From: Beroe ovata
Taxonomy: Eukaryota; Ctenophora; Nuda; Beroida; Beroidae
Length of the DNA: 10,914 nt
NCBI GenBank assembly: GCA_946803715.1
Contig: CAMPET010000567.1
Coordinates: forward strand, 1-10,914
Direction of reading: 5' to 3'
A program made the translations under genes and the position numbers. Of this stretch, positions 1 through 9,200 are shown piece after piece (position 1 is the first letter of the stretch; the number at the start of each line of letters is the position of its first letter). The notes under the pieces were generated by a model, which worked only from the letters and a program-made list of their open reading frames with translations, was not told where the DNA came from and searched no databases.

Positions 1-108
1 CACCAATATCCAATACCGGATACTCCCCCCCCCCAAATTAAGCTTACCCCGTCCCCTTACGAATCGAATAAAGTGTTAACTGCGATTTACACAAATCACA
101 TCACTTAC
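1..108. other. Start of the next intron, no exon seen
   Basis: This is sequence downstream of exon 36 on the transcript strand. It contains a run of ten C on the plus strand near 25-34 and no Cys-codon motif, so no further exon can be placed before the edge. Confidence 0.6.
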
Positions 109-245
109 TCGGTTGACTGACTGTAGCTCCCCCGGTACAAAAGTATCCAGCAGCGCAATCCTCTCCATCAGTAGCTCTCCCCACACCCTCGCAGTACTTG
201 CCGAGGGAACAGGGTAAACACGCTTCCACACTCAACTGTTCAGTC
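109..245 (-). CDS. Exon 36, last exon visible
   Basis: Acceptor TCACAG|G, donor CGA|GTAAGT (full consensus). It reads TEQLSVEACLPCSLGKYC, DCAAGYFCTGGATVSQP. It ends one base into a codon, so the gene continues left of the window. Confidence 0.87.
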
Positions 246-3200
246 CTGTGATTCGAATAGTGTTCAATCGAGCGAAGTGAGTTGCGAAGTGAAGTAAAAA
301 CCAGCTACAAAACATGATCAAGAAATTGAGAAACATGGAAATAGTTCCGCCACTCACTTGGTGTTGAAGGTCCCCTCTGGACACGCTTTCATGAGTCCCG
401 CGACACAGTAATGCCCCGGTTCACATGGTAACGGATCGGACACGGTCAGCGAGCACGTGTCAGTAGATGCTGCGCTACACGTGCTCTCGGTGAACGTGAA
501 GGAGCAGTCGGTAACGAGAGTGGAGTGTGTGCAGTAGTGACCTGATGTTAAAAGGGGTTAGGGGGTGATATAGCTCTATTCTCTTATTTCGGAGCGAGCT
601 ATTCCTTTCTGCTCCTAATTTGAATCTAACGCTCAACTCTACCTCGACCTAACCCCTCCAAACCCTATAGTCCCATCATGACAAACCATCAGGACAGATG
701 TCACAAGTATCCTCCTGTTCATTCTGTTGGAATGTGGTAGCAGCGCACAGGACTGGGTGGGTTGATCCTGCCGGACATTTGAATCCCTTCATACACACGT
801 GATCGGCGGGAGAACCTGTTGTCTGGCCTGGAAATATATATAGGAGATCACATGACTTTCATGTGGGAAGATCGATTCAGATACGTCGGTGAAGTGAAGG
901 AATTATGCAGATCGTAGATATCCGATTCAGTAGCTCCATGGTATGGAAATCGGTCTCAGATCAACTCACCAGGCGGGCAGTAGAATCCCGCGTTGCACTC
1001 TTTGCCCTCCGTGCTGCTCATGCCCGCCGTGTCGCAGTAGAAACCCGCGGGACACTCCAGACAGTCTGCCGGTGCCGATTTCTAGTAGAGAGAGGAGTGT
1101 TTGAAACACAAGATAAAACAAGAAGTTATGATCACTCGTTTGAATGTTATGAGTGGCTGGAGAATATGGGGCAAATTTGGCGCAAGTTTTATGAGGAACC
1201 TGGTTGTCAGGGTTGTATGTACCCGCTCCGCACTGTATAGGATCGCCACTCTGGGCGGGGCAGTAGCTACCCGCAGGACATATTACCGCTGTGAAGGGAA
1301 GCGGGGAATTAGAATTGGGGAAAATTTGTGTGTTCGTAAAACGCTAAGAGTAAGATTTTGTAGACAATCATGAAAATATCCGAAGAGTACCTGTTGCAAC
1401 CTCTGACCCAAGTGGACAGTAATAACCCGCTGAACACGTCTTGTCAAGGACGGAATTCCCGGTTCCCGGGCAGTAGAAGGACTTGGGACAGGGCAGGGCG
1501 GCGGATGAACCGACTGGACAGTAATGTCCAGCACCGCAGACACCTCCTGAAGTGGTGTGAGAAACTTGTTAACATTTGTATGTGTTTTCAGGATTTCGGA
1601 CAATAATTAAGCGCGAGGAAAAATTCTTGAGGAAATATTTCGCGAAAATAGCTCTGAGGAGGAAGGATTTGAGAATCACCGTTTTCATCATCGCTCTCTG
1701 TTCTAGATCCAGCTGCACACCATCTCCCAGCTGGACAGTCAGCCGGGTCAGCTGTTCCCTCCTCGCAGTACTTTCCAGCTGGACACTCCTTACACGCACC
1801 CAGAGCAGCCCCTCCCGTGACACTGAGAGTGTCAGCGTACAAAGTGGTGTCAGCAGACATAATTCTAGTGGTGTCAGCGTACAAAGTGGTGTCAGCGTGT
1901 ATAGCGGTGTCCGCGTGCAAATTGGTGTCAGTATGCAAAGTGGTGTCAACGCTAAGGTGGTGTCAGCAGACATAATTCAAGTTGTGTCAGCGTACAAAGT
2001 GGTGTCAGCACGTCAAATGGTGTCAGGATGAAATAAATTATATCGAGTTTTCATGTTAATCCATGTCATCTCTGATTAGTGAAACTTGAAAGTGAGAGAG
2101 TGTTTTCAACTCACTCAAGGTATGTTCCGGCAGGGCAAGCATTCTTGACACCAGCTACACAGTAATGCCCAGTTGGGCATTTGCGGTCATCTGTCAGTGT
2201 CCCAATAGCTTCTGTTAGGCACTGATATCCTGCAAAAAGTATAATGATTTTCCGTAGAACGATGAGGGAATCATCAGGGGAACCAGCGGGCAGCGACTCT
2301 TCCTAGCCTAGAACTCCTCGTACTCACCGTCTTGACATACAACACAGTCGCTCTGTTGAGTTGCGGGCTGGAAAAATCCTGTTCCACACGGCACTTTGCT
2401 GGCACTGCCCGCAGGACACTTGTATCCCGCCGGGCAAACTCCCGCCCCGGGCTGCCCGGTCTGAGATCCCGCAACACAGAAATATCCCGCGGAGCACGAT
2501 CGTGTGTCCAGGTCGGCAAGAGTTAGACCCGCAGTTTCACAGTATTTTCCCGCAGTACATTGTGTGCAGTCGGCCTCTGCTGTCAGCCCGTCACTCCCAC
2601 TAGAAGTAAGAGATGTGACAGTCGATAACTGAGCTCTTTATTCAAAACCTTCACATCAATAAAGGCTTTGCTTAGTGAATAATCGCATGCTTATCCTAGG
2701 AAAATCATAAGGAACGAAGCTCAATAAAATATGCTCCATTCCCACTCACCCAAAGGTTCCAATGGGGCAAGGCACTGGATCGGAAGTGGCTGCTTCACAA
2801 TAGCTCCCCTCAGGGCAGATCCCGAAGTTAGTGTCACTCCCTGAGGGAGTAGGAGAGTCGGAGGCGCTCTTGCAGAAATATCCCGCTGAACATTCGCCAT
2901 CCTCAGCCGCTTTACCGCCCTGGGGAAGTGGTGTCAGTGAGAAATGATGTCAGTGATAAGTGGTGTCAGTGATAAGTAGTGTCAGTGATAAGTGGTGTCA
3001 GAAAGAAATGATGTCAGTGAGAGTGCTGCCAACAAGAGTGGTGTCAAGAGAAGTGCGACAGATACCACTTGCGCCACTGACACCAATTCTCAAACGTGGA
3101 TAACACTAACCGAACACCACTTGGTTGCTTTACAAGGAAGACAAGCGTCCTCATCTTCACTCTTGATTTGCGGGTTGTACGTTCCCGGCTTACACCTGAT

Positions 3201-6200
3201 GAACAGTAAGCAAATGTTTGTTTCCATGGATACCCGATAAATCACGTGACACAGTAATCACGTGACACATCCCTATTGGATACCTGGTTGGTTCTCGCGA
3301 CTCAGTCAGACAGTAATGTCCCTCAGGGCAGTCAGTTTCGCCGGCTCCCTCCTCACAGTAAGTGCCGGCCACACACTCAATACATTGGGTCGAGTCTGAT
3401 CGCTGACGCTCGAGTGTCTTTGTACCCGCTGATAAGGAGAAGTTTGATTAGAAGTTGGGATAGCTTGTGGTAAAATGGTACAACTAAATCGCTAAAATAT
3501 AGAATTCCAATCAAACGGCTTGTCGCGAAAGAGAAGGGCAGGGAGAGCTTTTAAAATTAGTAAACCGACAAGTAAGCAAACCTTGACAGTTGGTGGCAGA
3601 CTGTGACTGACTGGGACAGAACTTGTTGAGTGGACACTCCACTTTCGTTTCGGACGTACTTCCTCCAGGACAGTAGAACCCTTGTGGACATACATCTGTC
3701 GGTTCACTCGCCCCAAGATCATCGCAAATAGAGCCTGAAATGGGTTAGGAAGTCGATACAATTCGGCATAGAATATCCTCTGGAAAGTTAAAAGCCTAGG
3801 TTCTTGGAAGAAATGGGTGATCCGATAGAAATCAAGGATTTCTCGTCAAGAAATTGTGTCTCTTCCAAGCATTTACCTGGAGGGCAATCTTCACAATCAC
3901 CCGGTGTTTTCAATCCCTCCATATACCCCAGTTTCCCAACCGGACAGTTTAGTTCCTCAGTAGTCCCAGACGGGCAGTACTTCCCCAAACTACACCGAGT
4001 CCCGCCCTTGCGGGTTGAAATAGCCGAGTTTCCGTCACAAAACCAGCCCGGAGCGCAATCGTTAGAGTTCACAGTGGATTCTTGTCCGGGATCTGAGCGG
4101 GAGTGGTGTCAATCAAAGTGGTGTCAAAGAGTTACAGGAAGTGAAAGACAGAGTGGTGTCAAGATATTCCTTGAAGTGGTGTCAAGACAGAGTGGTGTCA
4201 AGAGATTGACAAGGATGGTTTCAACAGGAAATGGTGCCAAGGTAAAGTGGTGTCAATGAAAACTGGTGTCACTAACCAGGGCAATAGTGTCCCGCATCAC
4301 AATTCAAACACTCCCCCTGGGACGTCAGACCCGTGACAGGGTTGTATGTCCCGGCTTTGCAAGGGACGGGATCATCAGTGTCAAGTGGACAGTAGTGACC
4401 TTTTGGACAGTCACCGGTGGGAGCTGACAGCTGAGTAGTGAGTAGTTGAAGTAATGTCAGTTAATCCGATGAAATAAATCCAAAGTCTTATCTATAGAGG
4501 TGTATGGGTATACTACAAACATAGCAAAATACTGGATATCGATTTTCTAATCCAAGGATTAATTGACGGGAAAAAACAGCGTTTTGAAAAACGAATCCCG
4601 CGCAACTTTCCCAGGTTTCTAATGTCGATACAACAATCCTGTCGAACGACAGTCGCATCTTCCCGACTCACCCCCGCCGTTTGACAGTATTTTCCCGCAG
4701 GGCAACTCAAACACTCCCACTGTGCTGTCGCTAGCTGATACGAGCCCGCAGGACACGGGATATGATTAGCCTCTCCTGGGAGAGAGGTGGATGAGGAGAG
4801 CAACGAGGAGAAGACGAAATGACGTCAGAATAGAGAGATGCATCTATAGAGCGCGCCTCGAGTCGAGCACCCCTCTTTTTGGAAGACTGCTGACTCTCGA
4901 GAAACGATGGAAGTTATTGCTGTTATAGCTTATACCTGCCGGGCAGTAACTTCCAGCCGGGCACACATTCTGCTGCGAACTGGTCGATCCCGCGGGGCAA
5001 TAGTACCCCTGCTGACACTCGCCCGCCGGGAGCTCGTTAGCTAGACCTGCCGAGAATGAGAGTGTTGATGGAGAGTGGGGAACGGAGAATGAACAGATCA
5101 CATCGTTGCTCGGCGAGGATGACGGGAAAAACATCGTGATGCAAGACGATTACCAGGGCAATATTTCCCGCCCAGACATTCTTTACATGCAGCAGCCGTG
5201 GACTCCGTGAGTTTGCTGTTATATGTCCCCTCTGGACAGGCTGTCTTTGCTCCGTCAGCACACCAATGTCCCGCTCCACATCGCTCCTGAGTGGCTGACG
5301 AACTGCCAGGTGGGCAATAGTATCCTGAGGGGGGCAGCGGGATTGCGAGATGAGCTGGGGAAGGTGCATGGGGGCCCCATGGGGTCTTGTGGATCAAGAG
5401 ACGGAGGCACTTTTCCCGATTTCACGAGGAGTGATTCTTGAGTTTAAATTCAACGAATTCAAGTTGGTCGTGTTTACCAGCATCGCAATGTTGTGTGAAC
5501 GCAGCTGTTCCCTTTACACAATAGTACGTCTCGGGACAGGTTATCGGGTTCCCAGTTCCCGCTGGACAGTAATACCCCTCGGGACAGACTCCGCCCACGT
5601 ACGTACCTGACACTTGGATGTTACGTTCAGGATCGGAGAACTGGGGAGAGGCGGGGAGAGCGGGAGAGAACGGAAATGGGGAGTTTTCCTTCCGTCCTTC
5701 CGCGACACTCCCCCCTCGAGAGCAGCAGAGAGGGGGATCGAAATTTGAGGGGGGGGGGTGGAGGATATGAATCGAGTGGAAATGATTTCGAGGGGGAAGG
5801 AGTAGGGAACAGCAGCAGAACAGCAAAGAGAAAAGACTACGATTTGAGCAAATCAGCGACGGGAGTAAAAGCGGTAGCAGCAAATTGACGATTATAGAAT
5901 CAGTGGAATTAGAGATTTGATAAATTCTCGGCGATCTTTCCTGATACTCATCATTGAAGAGCCGATGTATCGATATCTGAAAATTTATCCCGAGCCCAGC
6001 AGGCTACTAAGGGTGTTTCTGAGAAACAACCTAACTTCGGAAAACTTTGTTCACAATCAGCACAAGACGAAGTAGCTAAGAATTGAAACCTGCATCAGCG
6101 CATGGAGAGCTGATATCCTCAGGGTCAGTGTTGGGGGTGGTGGTTGAGGAGCCCTGTGGGGGAGAGACAGGGCGATTTCAATGAGAATGATGATGGATAT

Positions 6201-9200
6201 ACATGGGACTGTACTCCAGGTTTTGCTACGCAATCTTTCATCAAAACCTCGGTTTTCTCTCTCTCGAATTAACTAATTTCAGCAACTACCGAGAAGCAAG
6301 AATCAAGTGATGAACTCACGGAGCAGCAGAAGTAGGTTGCTGCACAAATCTCGTCTGGTTCCTCCAGTTCTGCAACTGTGCACGCTTTGCCCGGACTACA
6401 CGACTTACAGTCGGCTGACTGGGTACCTGGTAAGGGAGGGGTATTTGTTTGAGTGAGGGGGAGGGGAACTTAGCCTAACTGGGTATCTAGAGAGGTTGAT
6501 TTTGACATTTGTTCGAGCGAGTGACTCTGATCTACCACGAATTGAACGCTTGCATTAAGTGTTCAACTCCAGTTTCATGAAGCTCTCACGTTATCACTGA
6601 TCGTCGTTTGAGACCAACATAGTTCTTACCTCCAGTTTCTCCTCGGAATGTCCCAACTGGACACACAACTCCCGTCGTACTCTTAGCGGGACAATACCTG
6701 GAACAGTGTTAACCAGTGTAACCAGGATTTTGGTCAAAACACATGAGAACACAATACCCGGATGAAGAGACAGTCTCATAGTCAGATGTCCACAATGGGA
6801 ATTGCTGGTTTACCTCCCTACAATGTGTTAACTAACAGTGTTAACTAACGTAACCAGGATTTCAGTCAAACACGTGAGAACACATTCACCGGATGAAGAG
6901 ACCAACATTAATAAATAGAGTCTACTATGATTGCTGGATTACCTCCCTACTGGACAAGCATCTCCCACGTCCTGCATTCCCGCAGAGGGACAGATGGACC
7001 CTGCTGTACAATCCTGACACGAACCTCTTCCTAGTGGAGAGATAGGGAGAGAAAAGATGGGAGGAAAAATAGCCAAAATTCCAAGTCAATACGATAATCC
7101 GCTTCACAGTTATGGGCTGATATAACCCTTTTCACTCAAAAAGTGAGGTCCTAAACGATTTTCCTCTACCTTGTTGACTGTTGAAAGTTCCCGGTTCACA
7201 GGGAGTCTCTTCCCCGCTTCCCTCTTCACAGAACTTCCCCTTACCACAGATATTACCAGTTGCCTGAAGAGGAACTAGTAAACAGAAAAGTACTTCTGAT
7301 CAGTATTTTGATCAGAGTTCAAGTTGGATAGCAACGCATATTGTTGCTTAGCAACGCATAGTAATGCTAGACATACCCCATCAACAGGATTATCAACAAT
7401 TGCTCCTGATGTACAGTAGTATCCCTCCCTACACAGTAGTGTACACTCTGTTTGACCTGGAAATGATGAATAAATCTCTCCGAGCAATCGTGCTCAGCAG
7501 ATAACAATTGATTTCTACGTGAGAATGGAGATTCAGTTTTCTAATTTTTTGGAGATTCATACCCGTCTCAGGATTGTAGAATCCAGCTTCACAGTTCGAA
7601 CAATCGCCAACGGATGTACCAAGTTTCAAATTCCGGAATGTTCCTGAATGATAGAGCTAATTAGATACTTGATGACATAATTCTCCGAATCCAATGTTAC
7701 CATGACATTGGTGTCACCATGACAACACTGTTATCACCATGACAAAACTGTCACCTGCTGGACATGGCTGTCTGTCCGTGTTCCCAGGACAGTAGTACCC
7801 CTCTGGACACTCATTCCCTGTCGTTCCATCTGTGGGGTCCTCCACTCTGGAACCACGGGCACAGTAATAACCAGCTTTACACGGCTTCTTGTCTGAGAGA
7901 GAAAAGAGTCAAGAAACGACAAAACACCATGAGACTATGTGAGTGCTGATGAGGACATTTTAAATGGCCAGCTCTTAGTTTTATCCCCCCTACACAGATG
8001 AACGATTTGGTTCAGTAGGCATGACCACTGACCACTCAAACTCCAGCTCAAACATTCCCTACTCTCGCACATACCTGAGTCAGTAGTTGCACCCGGAATT
8101 TCACAGTAAAAATTAGCTGGACACGGGGTGCAGTGTTCGGGCGCCGAGAGTCCCTCCTGAGCACTGAACGTGCCCGCTTCACACGGGACAGGGTCTTGTG
8201 TGCCCGCAGGACAGTAATTTCCCGCACGACATTTCTGCGGGGAAAACAAGGCAAGTGAGTGCGGGAAACAAGGTACATGAGTGTTGGAGAACTTCAAATA
8301 ATTGGAGGTGTGACCGGAAACAAATTTCCATTTTTGCGGGACAATATCATCATCCCCCTCCTACCTCCATTTGTGGTTCGTTGGTGTCAGAGTCGATATA
8401 ACAGAAGTAACCGGCAGGACAGGGCTCACACTCTGCCAGCCCAGACTTATCGGATATCGTCCCTGGGAAATCATGCCAATATCGTGAAAATATTGTGTGT
8501 CATAAATGACCAATGAATCATTCTCATGGAAAAAAAATTGTTCATTGAACAGAACTCTTCAAGTTTCGATTAGATTTCCACTTGGTTTGCCAAGTATCAG
8601 TCGCCTCGCAAACAGTGATTCCCCTCGACACACCCCTATATATGATTATGTTGCTATGGCAACACGGCACACTACCTAACACACACCTCGCGGACATCTC
8701 AGTCCGGCATCTGTATCCTCTGGACTATCACCAGCAGTACCAGCAGGGCAGTAATAACCCTTTGGACAGGGGTAATCTGAGAAAAACACCGGGTCATAAT
8801 TACTCTGGTATTGCGGGTTATTATTGCTCGAATTATTTATCACTCGTTTTTGTATCTGAAGATCTTGGAAGGGTTCTTAAGATTCGAGGGGCAACAGCCT
8901 CAGGCCGCTCCTAGGAACAGATCAGGAAGTAATGGACCGCATTGAGGGAGCGTCATCTCATGCTCTGATTTCACTCACTTTGTGATGAGCTCTGGCCGGG
9001 AGGACAAAAGTATCCTGGGTGGCAGTCAGAGTTAGGTTCATCAAGACCAATATCCGTACACTCCTTGCCTTTCGTACAGGCGGTACAGTCTGACAACTGG
9101 GGGGGGGATTAAGAGTTGAGAATGAGGGAGAGAATGAACCTCCTCCGACCAGCATCAGATTCACAATCTACAAGAACAGCTTCAACAACAGTTTATCATG

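Noticed and set aside
905-1240. Plus-strand open frame of 111 codons.
   Set aside because: It is antisense to exons 33 and 32 and shows no motif of its own; it mirrors the minus-strand coding sequence.
1569-2031. Long open frames on both strands over minisatellite A, with repetitive Val-Ser or Thr-Pro-Leu products.
   Set aside because: They result from unit lengths that are mostly multiples of three. The region is an intron flanked by well-supported exons.
2931-3048. Evenly spaced repeats considered as a CRISPR array.
   Set aside because: Units are 16 bp head to tail without unique spacers, in a eukaryotic intron.
3804-4259. Plus-strand open frame of 151 codons.
   Set aside because: It is antisense to exon 23 and runs on into minisatellite C, so it is a shadow of coding plus repeat.
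5422-5883. A 153-codon minus frame with a hydrophobic Leu-rich beginning that runs in frame into exon 18, like a signal peptide and alternative first exon.
   Set aside because: It begins at TTG with no ATG, and the Leu/Ser/Pro richness follows from the intron's pyrimidine tract. Exon 17 joins exon 18 cleanly instead.
8614-8635. The relic exon read as a real mini-exon ending at CACT|GTTTGC.
   Set aside because: Its 22-bp length breaks the frame between exons 7 and 8, which join correctly without it.
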